Positions 1 through 6,072 of a stretch of 6,298 nucleotides of DNA are shown piece after piece; positions within the stretch are counted from its first letter, which is position 1; each line of letters starts with the position of its first letter. Both the position numbers and the translations under genes were made by a program. Origin of the DNA: an uncultured Prevotella sp. Lineage in GTDB: Bacteria; Bacteroidota; Bacteroidia; Bacteroidales; Bacteroidaceae. Under the pieces are notes generated by a model, which did no database searches, was not told where the DNA came from, and was given only the letters and a program-made list of their open reading frames with translations. Location of the stretch: positions 1 through 6,298 of the forward strand of contig CALJCU010000405.1 in assembly GCA_938023885.1 (NCBI GenBank), written 5' to 3'.

Positions 1-214
1 TGCGTCTCTCGCCCGGCAGTAGGTGGAAATAGTTATCCTCGTACACGACGGGAAGTATCTGCTCACCGCTGCCGTCGAGCAGGTTCAGCCTAACCATGTA
101 TGCAGGAGCGTCGGCAGGAGCGTCGATTGTCACTGTCATATTGCCGTTGCCGACAAGCACCGTAGGATTGAGAGTGACAGGATCGACAGTGCCGAGAGTG
201 GAAGCATCAAGCAG
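1..214 (-). pseudogene. GH2 enzyme, C-terminal beta-domain segment beyond the second stop
   Basis: Downstream of the TAG at 215-217 the same frame stays open to the window edge, for about 71 codons. It encodes a beta-rich segment containing YMVRLNLLD, ILPVVYEDNYFHLLPGE and RR. The DNYFxLLPGE pattern is typical of the last Ig-like domain of exo-glucosaminidase/mannosidase-type GH2 enzymes, so this is native sequence and not random read-through. It has no credible start of its own. The true end of the gene lies outside the window. Confidence 0.75.
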
Positions 215-1228
215 CTATGTGTTCTCTGACAGTACGTTCTTCTTCTCAATAAGGCGCATACGAAGCAGGGCGACGCCGTCGGTATCGACAGCATTCAGGT
301 CGAGCGTCGCATCGTTAAGGGCGTCGACTTTCTCGACGGTCCTCTTCAACAGACCGCCGTTGATGTCGTATGCGCACACCTCTGCCTTGAGTCTACGGCG
401 GTCGCCAATACCGAGGTTCACCACCTCGGGACGCGACGTGGAGGCGTTATACTGTATGTGTAGCAGTTCGCACGCCTTCTTGCAAGCGAAGTAAGCCGCC
501 GTTGGCTCGAAATAATAGTCGTAGCACTGCCATGTCATCGATGGCCAGCAGGCATGACTCATCCAGATGAGCAGTCCCTGACGGTAGATATTCTGCGACT
601 CAAACATGGCGCGATAGCCGTCGTAATTGACAAACTGCGCCAGCGATGTGAACTTCTCTGCCGAGTCAACAGTGCCGTAGCGTGCGACAAGTTCATTGAA
701 TGTTGCGCCACGCTGCGCACCTGCCATAGTGTAGTCGTGCTGTCCCCAGAAGTCGTTTTGCTGCCACAGATGCTCTGTACGGAACGTGCGCTTCAGCCCT
801 TCGTAGGTCATCATGTTAGGCATACCGCGCTCAGTGTGGAACTTGCCCGTCTGTTTCTCGAAATATTCCTTTGCCGGAATAACCCAATACGGACCGTGAC
901 CGCTCACGCCGTCGTCAGCCGATGACGGGATATAACAGAGGTCGGAATGTTGCTCGGCGACGATTTTCTTCAGTGTAGCGTTAAGTGTAGCCGGAGGATA
1001 ACCCTCGTTGCGTCCGCAATAGATAACGACGGAAGCATGACGGCGGATGCGATGCACGTAGTCCTTTGCGTTTCTGACGAACATAGCCTCATCGGCGGGG
1101 TCGGGACCGTCAGACGGATTGGCAAGCCAGAAGTCCTGCCACACCATGATGCCATACCTGTCGCATGCATCGTAGAACTCATCATCACCAATCTGCCCTA
1201 CCCAGTTGCGGATCATGTTCATATTCAT
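215..1228 (-). CDS. GH2 enzyme, catalytic-barrel fragment between the two stop codons
   Basis: This 337-residue fragment opens at an ATG cluster (M-N-M-N-M) nine bases after the upstream TAA and in the same frame as the upstream fragment. It holds most of the GH2 TIM barrel: the MIRNWVGQ and GIMVWQDFWLANP motifs, the acid/base region CGRNEG (Glu of codon 832, bases 1004-1006) and a likely nucleophile in FHTERGMPN (Glu of codon 890, bases 830-832). Assigning roles to the two Glu residues rests on GH2 family knowledge. The fragment lacks the first barrel strand, a signal peptide and the sugar-binding domain, so an independent active enzyme is unlikely. Re-initiation after the stop is possible, because an ATG follows so closely, but the product would stay in the cytoplasm. 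Confidence 0.7.
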   Translation of the reverse strand: MNMNMIRNWVGQIGDDEFYDACDRYGIMVWQDFWLANPSDGPDPADEAMFVRNAKDYVHRIRRHASVVIYCGRNEGYPPATLNATLKKIVAEQHSDLCYIPSSADDGVSGHGPYWVIPAKEYFEKQTGKFHTERGMPNMMTYEGLKRTFRTEHLWQQNDFWGQHDYTMAGAQRGATFNELVARYGTVDSAEKFTSLAQFVNYDGYRAMFESQNIYRQGLLIWMSHACWPSMTWQCYDYYFEPTAAYFACKKACELLHIQYNASTSRPEVVNLGIGDRRRLKAEVCAYDINGGLLKRTVEKVDALNDATLDLNAVDTDGVALLRMRLIEKKNVLSENT

Positions 1229-1237
1229 TTCACGATG

Positions 1238-3499
1238 TTAGCGCACGTCAGCGTCATATTCGCGTCCACGGTAACGGAGGTTTGTCTCGGAGAAGCCCCA
1301 GTTGCCCCCCAGCGGATCGATGCGCACACCATTGACAAAAAGGTGCAGGCGCTTGCCGTCACCGTCGGGCGAAGGCACGAGCGCAGAGCCCATCTGCCGC
1401 AGTCCGGCTTTATAATGAAGGGTATAAAGGGTATCTGTGCCATTCGTCAGCGTGAAACCGGCACCGTAGAGGTAAGGCGCACCGTAGCCGTTGGGCCACC
1501 ACAGCCTCATCCGCTGACGGGCCAGCTGGCGGAACTCGGAGGGAGCGAAGCGGACCTCGCTGATCTTTCCGGCCTCGACGGTGATGGCCTTTGAGAAGCG
1601 GATCGGACCAATCCATCCGTTGAGTGTCACTGTTGTCGGGTCCTTGCGGGTAGAGACGACCTTCACCGCCGGAATCAGTGTGGCGAGGGTGTCGGGGAGG
1701 TTCAGCTGAGTCGTCACCAACGGATCAGCAAGGCTCAGCCCGTCATCCTGCGTGAGATAGACATCGTTCCAGATACCCATGCACCGACCCGGAGTGGATG
1801 TTATCCAGTCCCACCCTATCGTAGGATGGAACGTGGGATTGTCGGCGCCGAGCACACCGCCATTGAGGTCTGTGGAGCTGGCATTTTTAATCTTTACAGG
1901 GCCAGGGTGCACATTCTTCCTCACGTGTACCACGAACTCGTTGGCCCCCTCCTTTAGAAGACCGGAGATGTCGAAACGCGCACGCGTGAAAGCACCGTCG
2001 ATACGTCCGAGGCGGTGACCATTGAGCTCTACGACAGCACGCCAGTCGATACCATCAAAACACAGGTACTGGTGGGAACGGGACAGAGAAGCCGATGCCT
2101 CTCCATTGCCGACGGTTCCATTGTGTACGCTGATTGTCGACCTATAAGTGAAGTCGGAGTTGAAGAACGACTCAGAGACCTGACGCATGTTGTTGGCGAC
2201 AGTTGTCTCCGGTACCGCTCCGACGTTGATATAACTTGTCAAGGCTGTCCCGGGCACCGTTGCTTCCATCCACGGCGATGCTCCGTTCAGCTGTTCCGTT
2301 CCCGTGGGGAGGTCACGCCGGATCTGCCAACTGTTGAGTGAAAGCTTGTCGCTTCCCAAGTCAAGACTGTTGGCAGCCTTCGCCACGACTCCGCCACGCC
2401 CGAGCACTTCCAGTTCCGCCACGCCATAGGTCTGTCCCTGCGGCTGCGTGAGCCATAGCCGCACATAACGTCCCTGCGTCTTACAAGGCTGTTCCTGAAC
2501 CGTGCCGTTCCTGGCTTGTGCGAGCTGGGCGACGGTAGTCCAACGGTCACCGTCGTCAGACACCTGGACCTCACCGCGCCTGGCAGCATAGAGCCAGTGG
2601 ATACGAAGCCGTTCTATCTCCGCCTTCGCACCAAGGTCGACCTTGAGCCATTGGGGCTCCCCGTCCCGGACCTGTGCGGAGATCCACGCACTGTAAAAAT
2701 GCTCTGAAGGCAGCCAGCTCATGTTATGCTGCTTCCACGGTGCCTTGAAGACCTGGAACGACGACTGGATGTTGCCTGCCGCGCCTTCATCAAGGTCCAG
2801 GACACGCCACCATGCTGCCGAAGGCATCGTGAAATGAAGCCTCAACCCTTTCCACGCCGTATCCTTACGACTGAGTGGAATAGCGATGATGCCCCGACGC
2901 AAGGGGAGGTCGGTCTGTCCTGCCTGTTTATTCGGGTCTGTGGATACCGTCTCCTCCGTCTTGTAACCGGGGAGACCGTCGCCAGCTGTTGAGCCGGCCT
3001 TGCTCCAATGGACCCCATCCGTTGTCCCTTCTACGTCGATACGCCAGCCCGCCGGTTTCTGCTCATCGTAAGCCGTCTCGAAACAGAGGCGCAGCGTGCC
3101 GGCATGAATGGTCATGCCCGTCCACAGATATTGGAGCCACGTGTCCTTGCCGTCATAGAGATAATAAGGTGTGACGCAGTTGCCGTCGATACTCTTGAGA
3201 CGGTCGCGCGAGTTGTCAACAATGTCATTTCTTGAGACGGTGAGTGTCACCGGCTCACCCTTGGTCAGAAGACCGTCGGTAGCGAGCTGCGCCGTAAGAT
3301 TATAGTCAAGACTCGACGAGGCCGTCGCCACCCGGTGGAGGGCCAGATCGCGATAATTGTTGTCGGTCACGAGATGCGGAGCCGTATACTCAGCCCTGCT
3401 GCCAGGATAGAGACCGACAGTCCGGTTGCCGGCTGTCTGTACTTGCGCATCGGCAGCTATGACAAAGCCCAATGCAGCCATAAGAAGAATAGGTTTCAA
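1238..3499 (-). CDS. GH2 enzyme, N-terminal fragment (signal peptide, discoidin modules, sugar-binding and Ig-like domains)
   Basis: This is the 753-residue open part upstream of the first nonsense codon. It starts MKPILLMAALGFVIAADAQ, a secretion signal with likely cleavage after ADA. The first codon is TTG; the next in-frame ATG (3479-3481) would drop the lysine of the signal n-region, so TTG is preferred. Two carbohydrate-binding-like regions follow, each with the W-x-V...DG..W and RYVRL/LRLHF pattern of F5/8 (discoidin) folds. The GH2 sugar-binding domain follows, with WMEATVPGTAL, SFFNSDFTYR and GIWNDVYL. The fragment ends only about 20 residues after GGNWGFSE, near the start of the barrel. 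It therefore holds no catalytic glutamate and should be inactive by itself. It could at most be secreted as a sugar-binding product. Confidence 0.75.
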   Translation of the reverse strand: MKPILLMAALGFVIAADAQVQTAGNRTVGLYPGSRAEYTAPHLVTDNNYRDLALHRVATASSSLDYNLTAQLATDGLLTKGEPVTLTVSRNDIVDNSRDRLKSIDGNCVTPYYLYDGKDTWLQYLWTGMTIHAGTLRLCFETAYDEQKPAGWRIDVEGTTDGVHWSKAGSTAGDGLPGYKTEETVSTDPNKQAGQTDLPLRRGIIAIPLSRKDTAWKGLRLHFTMPSAAWWRVLDLDEGAAGNIQSSFQVFKAPWKQHNMSWLPSEHFYSAWISAQVRDGEPQWLKVDLGAKAEIERLRIHWLYAARRGEVQVSDDGDRWTTVAQLAQARNGTVQEQPCKTQGRYVRLWLTQPQGQTYGVAELEVLGRGGVVAKAANSLDLGSDKLSLNSWQIRRDLPTGTEQLNGASPWMEATVPGTALTSYINVGAVPETTVANNMRQVSESFFNSDFTYRSTISVHNGTVGNGEASASLSRSHQYLCFDGIDWRAVVELNGHRLGRIDGAFTRARFDISGLLKEGANEFVVHVRKNVHPGPVKIKNASSTDLNGGVLGADNPTFHPTIGWDWITSTPGRCMGIWNDVYLTQDDGLSLADPLVTTQLNLPDTLATLIPAVKVVSTRKDPTTVTLNGWIGPIRFSKAITVEAGKISEVRFAPSEFRQLARQRMRLWWPNGYGAPYLYGAGFTLTNGTDTLYTLHYKAGLRQMGSALVPSPDGDGKRLHLFVNGVRIDPLGGNWGFSETNLRYRGREYDADVR

Positions 3500-3527
3500 T
3501 TATATATTTGTTTAATTGTTTTGTATG

Positions 3528-3560
3528 CAAATTTACGGAAAAATACTGGAGTGATAAAGC
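3528..3560 (-). promoter_or_regulatory. Putative promoter of the GH2 gene
   Basis: On the minus strand TAAATTTG (3535-3528) matches the Bacteroidetes -7 consensus TAnnTTTG exactly. A T-rich CTTTA about 20 bases upstream is a weak -33 match. The -7 box lies 28 bases before the TTG start. This suggests that the GH2 gene had its own promoter and was not only read from the upstream genes. Confidence 0.4.
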
Positions 3561-3567
3561 GAAATAT

Positions 3568-3586
3568 CTGTTATTTTATAAAACAG
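3568..3586. repeat. Imperfect AT-rich palindrome upstream of the GH2 promoter
   Basis: The sequence CTGTTATTTTATAAAACAG reads as CTGTT...AACAG around a TTTTATAAAA core. It lies just upstream of the putative -33 region of the GH2 promoter, a position suited to an activator or repressor site. There is no family-level evidence for which protein would bind. Confidence 0.25.
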
Positions 3587-3601
3587 AACAAGAAAGACTA
3601 T

Positions 3602-3614
3602 AGGCTTTAAGCCT
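3602..3614. repeat. Perfect 13-base palindrome AGGCTT-T-AAGCCT
   Basis: Two 6-base arms are separated by one base in the gap between the GH92 remnant and the GH2 gene. The one-base spacer is too short for an RNA hairpin, so a protein-binding operator or chance are the realistic readings. No T-tract follows, so it is not called a terminator. Apart from this, the other palindrome and the promoter, I see nothing in 3500-3728. Confidence 0.25.
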
Positions 3615-3728
3615 TTGACTATGATCGATACAAACTATACTGTCGAGTCGGGGGAGACGCGAAGACCGCAATGAGTTTATAGCCTTGCCAATGGACGAGC
3701 AGGATGGATATCAACCAAGTAATAAAGG

Positions 3729-4565
3729 CTATTTCATCTTGAAATCGATCCTGCAGCCACCTGTCAGCATGGCATGGCTCAGGAAATCAGACTGCAAGAG
3801 CTGTCCGTTGACGGTCTTCGTGAGGATGAACCTCTTCTGCGGGTTGTCACAGTTGACGACCGTCGTCTTCCCGTTCTCCAGATGCAGCCTCATCTGCCGG
3901 AGATAAGGCGTGCCGATAGCATAGTCAGTACTGGCGGGACAGACGGGATAGAAGCCCATGGCGGAAAAGACATACCATGCCGATGTCTGACCGTTATCCT
4001 CATCACCGCAGTAGCCGTCAGGCGTAGCGCTGTAGAAGCGGTTCATGACCTGCATCTCGCGGATCTCGTGGATGACCTGACCATAGTAACTGTCGTCGAA
4101 GATTGGCGGGAGGTTGAAGACAGAGTCCATCATCGCGTTGAACTTCGCCTCCCCGCCCATGAGGCGGATGAGGTCGTCGGGACGCTGGAACACGGACCAT
4201 GTGTAATGCCAGGCATTGCCTTCGGTGAAGACATCTCCCCATTTGAACGGGTTGAAAGGCGTCCCCCATGACCCGTCTTTCTTGCGGCCCCGCATGAGGT
4301 TATATTCCGTTGAGAAGAGGTTACGGTAGTTGAAGCTGCGCTTATAGTAAGGCGCTATCTCTTTGTCCTTCTTTCCTAAAGCTTTGCCAAGCTGGTAGAT
4401 GCACCAGTCGTCGTAGGCATACTCGAGCGTACGGGCAGCACTCTCGTTAATCCCGACGTCGCACGGCACATATCCGAGTTTGTCGTACCACTCCCATCCT
4501 TTGCGGCCTGTGGAGCCTACTGTCGGGGTCGTGGCACACAGCCTGCCACAGCGTCCTGATATCAT
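3729..4565 (-). CDS. GH92 remnant, 3' reading frame (catalytic helical domain, C-terminal part)
   Basis: This frame gives up to 278 residues, of which the first roughly 15 (from the ATG at 4563-4565) precede the frameshift and are not native. Native sequence starts near TGRKGWEWYDKLGYVPCDVG. The expected general acid Glu is in FTEGNAWHYTW (bases 4221-4223). The two Asp residues of CGDEDNG (bases 4002-4004 and 3996-3998) match the positions of the catalytic base pair in studied GH92 enzymes. The His in WHYTW is a position that varies with linkage preference in the family, which is too weak to assign specificity here. About 40 residues that normally sit between the EIREMQ and MNR-YSATPDGY motifs are missing. 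The native-looking C-terminus ends in FKMK and a TAG codon. Confidence 0.6.
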   Translation of the reverse strand: MISGRCGRLCATTPTVGSTGRKGWEWYDKLGYVPCDVGINESAARTLEYAYDDWCIYQLGKALGKKDKEIAPYYKRSFNYRNLFSTEYNLMRGRKKDGSWGTPFNPFKWGDVFTEGNAWHYTWSVFQRPDDLIRLMGGEAKFNAMMDSVFNLPPIFDDSYYGQVIHEIREMQVMNRFYSATPDGYCGDEDNGQTSAWYVFSAMGFYPVCPASTDYAIGTPYLRQMRLHLENGKTTVVNCDNPQKRFILTKTVNGQLLQSDFLSHAMLTGGCRIDFKMK

Positions 4566-4836
4566 AGCCCCGGATGCCTTTTATCCAGGCATCGGCAACG
4601 ATACTTGCTGAGTTGTTTCCTACCATGCAGTCGCGGTGACCGGGACTCGCCCACTCGGGAAGAAAGCCGCTCTCCTTATAAGCATTGACTAGACCCTGCT
4701 GCATCTGCGATGCCATAGAGGGATAGACGAGGTTGACATAATCGACCGGGCTCTCCACCGGCTGGCCGGCCCGCGTGGTCTGTACCACAGCCGATAAGGA
4801 CACGGTGGAGAGAGCAATCATTATCAGGTGTCTCAA
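4447..4836 (-). CDS. GH92 remnant, 5' reading frame (signal peptide plus start of helical domain)
   Basis: This frame encodes 129 residues from a TTG start at 4834-4836. The upstream in-frame codon TAA, close by, excludes a longer start, and the next ATG (4819-4821) would lose the Arg-His n-region of the signal. The signal-like segment MRHLIMIALSTVSLSAVV is followed by PVESPVDYVN. After the deletion join, GH92 helical-domain sequence follows, with GFLPEWASPGHRDCMVGNNS and ADAWIKGIRGYD. From about residue 104 the frame is wrong and the last roughly 25 residues (ending VRRRD) are missense. The peptide could be exported but lacks every catalytic motif. Confidence 0.55.
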   Translation of the reverse strand: MRHLIMIALSTVSLSAVVQTTRAGQPVESPVDYVNLVYPSMASQMQQGLVNAYKESGFLPEWASPGHRDCMVGNNSASIVADAWIKGIRGYDIRTLWQAVCHDPDSRLHRPQRMGVVRQTRICAVRRRD

Positions 4837-4854
4837 TTTGATTCTGTTTAGAGG

Positions 4855-5412
4855 TCATTTGCCCGAATGCAAATAGGGCTGGCACAAGGTCCGCCCCACT
4901 CTTACTTTAATATCCTTTATAGTAGCAATCTTCTCATAAGCAGAAGTAGCCGTATAACCGCCGTTTCCAGTTGTAACAATGACTTTAGCCTCTCCACTGG
5001 TGTGACCGAGCTTCATGCCGACCTCAACGCTCTCCTTGTCAACAGCCATTCTCATGTACATGCTCTGTACTAAGATACGCTTATAGGAACCCTTAGCATC
5101 GGAAACGATAAGGCCCGCAATTCCTTTCTGCGTACTTGTCACGATCACTTTATTGCCGTCCACTGTCGCCGTAGCGATATTGGGATTCTCATTGATGACT
5201 TTATAGTCGCCATTGCCATTTGTGACATTGAACGAGGCGGTCTCTCCTACCCCGACCTTCACGGTATCGGCATCAAACGTGAGCTGTTCTTTCTGTGCAG
5301 CCTGTGGCACATCGGGATAGGTCGGCATGTTGTCATCGTCTGAGCTACAAGCCGTAAATGAGAAGCCGGGCGCCAGCATCGACAAGACTGCCAACATATA
5401 TTTTGCTTTCAT
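4855..5412 (-). CDS. Surface lipoprotein with Ig-like repeats, C-terminally truncated
   Basis: This 185-residue protein has an ATG start at 5410-5412, an A-rich upstream region and no Shine-Dalgarno site. A lipoprotein signal peptide ends in the lipobox FTA-Cys22, followed by SSDDD. An acidic run after the lipid Cys is common in Bacteroidetes lipoproteins exported to the cell surface. Two tandem Ig-like repeats follow, at about 42-115 (NVTNGNGDYKVINENPNIAT) and 120-170 (VIVTTGNGGYTATSAYEKIAT), sharing a GNG-Y...IAT core. The second repeat stops at ATIKDIK, where the first continues for another 30 or so residues. The tail VRVGRTLCQPYLHSGK is unlike an Ig strand and is rich in Arg, Cys and His, so a deletion join near 4900-4910 is likely. 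The role is probably glycan binding at the surface, inferred from position beside GH92. No family name is recognised. Confidence 0.7.
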   Translation of the reverse strand: MKAKYMLAVLSMLAPGFSFTACSSDDDNMPTYPDVPQAAQKEQLTFDADTVKVGVGETASFNVTNGNGDYKVINENPNIATATVDGNKVIVTSTQKGIAGLIVSDAKGSYKRILVQSMYMRMAVDKESVEVGMKLGHTSGEAKVIVTTGNGGYTATSAYEKIATIKDIKVRVGRTLCQPYLHSGK

Positions 5413-5441
5413 AATAATCGTTTATTAAAGAAAAGAGTAGT

Positions 5442-5558
5442 TTACCAGTCTTTATTGTATACGCCTGTCTTAACGACATCTTCACCATAGAACGCCTGAG
5501 AGACAGTGTTGATAGCACTCATTGGCGTGCGATTTGGAGCCAACGCAAAGAACATCTT
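5442..5558 (-). pseudogene. Orphan 3' end of an unidentified gene, fused behind the sigma factor
   Basis: One base out of frame with the sigma gene, an open frame of about 38 codons encodes DKMFFALAPNRTPMSAINTV, then SQAFYGEDVVKTGVYNKDW and TAA (5442-5444). It has the look of the end of a real protein: balanced composition, a stop 29 bases before the lipoprotein ATG and the usual spacing of an operon. It has no start of its own. It should be the last part of a gene whose front was deleted along with the end of the sigma gene. A GH18-type endo-glycosidase tail or a SusD-like C-terminus are candidates from context only; I do not recognise the family. Confidence 0.45.
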
Positions 5559-6031
5559 ATCCCGAGACGGCCAGCTATCTCCTGGTTGGAAAGGCCCTCG
5601 TCACGACTCATCAGAAAAACCTTCCGTCGTTGTAACGGCATCCTGTCAATCTCATCGTATACCCGCTGAAGCAGTTCCTTGTACTCGATACTCCGCTCCT
5701 CGTCCTCTCTATCCTGCAGTGCTCTGGCGCCGTCATCAATGGGTTTGACGGATAAGGTGAGGGAGTGGCGGAGAAAGTTGATGGCATCGTGGTGGGCAAT
5801 GGTGAAGATATAAGCATCAAGATTCTCTATCTGCAATAGCTGTTCCCGCTTAATCCACAGTTTCATGAAGAGATTCTGCGTCAGATTCTCTGCCTCCGTC
5901 TCATCGTGGCACACTCCTGTGATATAAAACTTTATCTTAGGATAAAGTTTCTCAAAGAGACAGTTGAAAACAGCCTTATCATCGTGTGACAAGGCGATCG
6001 ATAGAAGGTTGTTTTCAACGTTTGAGACCAT
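5519..6031 (-). CDS. ECF (extracytoplasmic-function) RNA polymerase sigma factor, truncated in region 4
   Basis: This 170-residue protein has an ATG start at 6029-6031. Region 2 covers about residues 20-90, with AVFNCLFEKLYPKIKFYI, DETEAENLTQNLFMKLW (core and -10 binding) and NLDAYIFTIAHHDAINFLR. Region 4 begins at about 115 with YDEIDRMPLQRRKVFLMSRD and EGLSNQEIAGRLGI, up to residue 158. In intact relatives this is followed by the -35 recognition helix (S-xx-TVE-H type). Here it changes to RCSLRWLQIARQ and a stop. The protein can probably still bind core polymerase but should not recognise -35 elements, so it is likely non-functional. Such sigma factors normally pair with a FecR-type anti-sigma and a SusC receptor and switch on a glycan PUL; both partners are absent. 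The 3' end overlaps the orphan gene tail in another frame. Confidence 0.75.
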   Translation of the reverse strand: MVSNVENNLLSIALSHDDKAVFNCLFEKLYPKIKFYITGVCHDETEAENLTQNLFMKLWIKREQLLQIENLDAYIFTIAHHDAINFLRHSLTLSVKPIDDGARALQDREDEERSIEYKELLQRVYDEIDRMPLQRRKVFLMSRDEGLSNQEIAGRLGIRCSLRWLQIARQ

Positions 6032-6072
6032 GTATCTCCAGACTAAATTAGCTTGACTCTCTTTTTATCGTT

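Larger units (their letters stand above)
1..3499 (-). pseudogene. GH2 beta-glycosidase with discoidin modules, interrupted by two in-frame stop codons and running off the left edge
   Basis: One reading frame runs from the TTG at 3497-3499 to the left edge (about 1,166 codons) and stays in register throughout. It is broken only by TAA at 1238-1240 (codon 754) and TAG at 215-217 (codon 1095). Homology continues across both stops: the barrel sequence resumes three codons after the TAA, and a C-terminal beta-domain with NYFHLLPGE resumes after the TAG. Domain order is signal peptide (1-19), discoidin-like region (about 53-235), F5/8-type discoidin (about 265-368), GH2 sugar-binding domain (about 388-585), Ig-like domain (about 590-698), catalytic TIM barrel (about 715-1000) and C-terminal beta domains. 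The IGWDWI...GIWNDVYL and GGNWGFSE motifs resemble exo-beta-glucosaminidase/beta-mannosidase-type GH2 enzymes; the substrate cannot be fixed. The frame is kept but two sense codons are lost, which suggests recent inactivation. Confidence 0.85.
3729..4836 (-). pseudogene. GH92 alpha-mannosidase remnant (two internal deletions and a frameshift)
   Basis: GH92 enzymes are calcium-dependent exo-alpha-mannosidases of about 750 residues. This copy spans only about 369 codons. It begins with a signal peptide and the family's opening phrase PVDYVN, then jumps straight to VYPSM...LVNAYKES, which belongs near the start of the (alpha/alpha)6 domain, so nearly the whole N-terminal beta-domain is missing. 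A frameshift lies at about 4513-4532. A second deletion at about 4040-4052 joins IREMQVM directly to NRFYSATPDGY and removes the conserved stretch that normally carries a GNQP...YLYN motif. The catalytic-region motifs FTEGNAWHYTW and CGDEDNGQTSAWYV remain. Activity is not expected, because both domains form the active site in known GH92 structures. The sizes of the lost segments come from family knowledge. Confidence 0.85.

Noticed and set aside
215..1240. Stop-codon recoding (TAA and TAG read as Tyr) as an explanation for the GH2 interruptions
   Set aside because: TAG ends the GH92 remnant and TAA ends the orphan gene tail at natural-looking C-termini, so both codons act as normal stops here. 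No suppressor tRNA is in the window.
947..1594. Long plus-strand open frame opposite the GH2 gene
   Set aside because: It is antisense to strongly conserved GH2 sequence, has no recognisable domain and no promoter or start context. High GC on the coding strand creates such shadows.
3679..3732. Inverted repeat ATAGCCTT / AAGGCTAT around the GH92 stop as a terminator
   Set aside because: The arms are eight bases with a 38-base loop and no T-tract, too weak for an intrinsic terminator; chance is likely.
3774..4271. Plus-strand open frame of 165 codons opposite GH92
   Set aside because: It is antisense to the conserved GH92 catalytic domain and rich in Val/Asp/Glu/Arg repeats typical of antisense shadows.
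4858..4873. Hairpin TTTGC-CCGAAT-GCAAA as a terminator of the lipoprotein gene
   Set aside because: The stem is only five base pairs, no T-tract follows on the minus strand, and it overlaps the end of the reading frame.
4676..4885. Small minus-strand frame starting MPALFAFGQM between the lipoprotein and GH92
   Set aside because: Most of it overlaps the GH92 signal and helical-domain sequence in another frame. There is no family resemblance and no start context.
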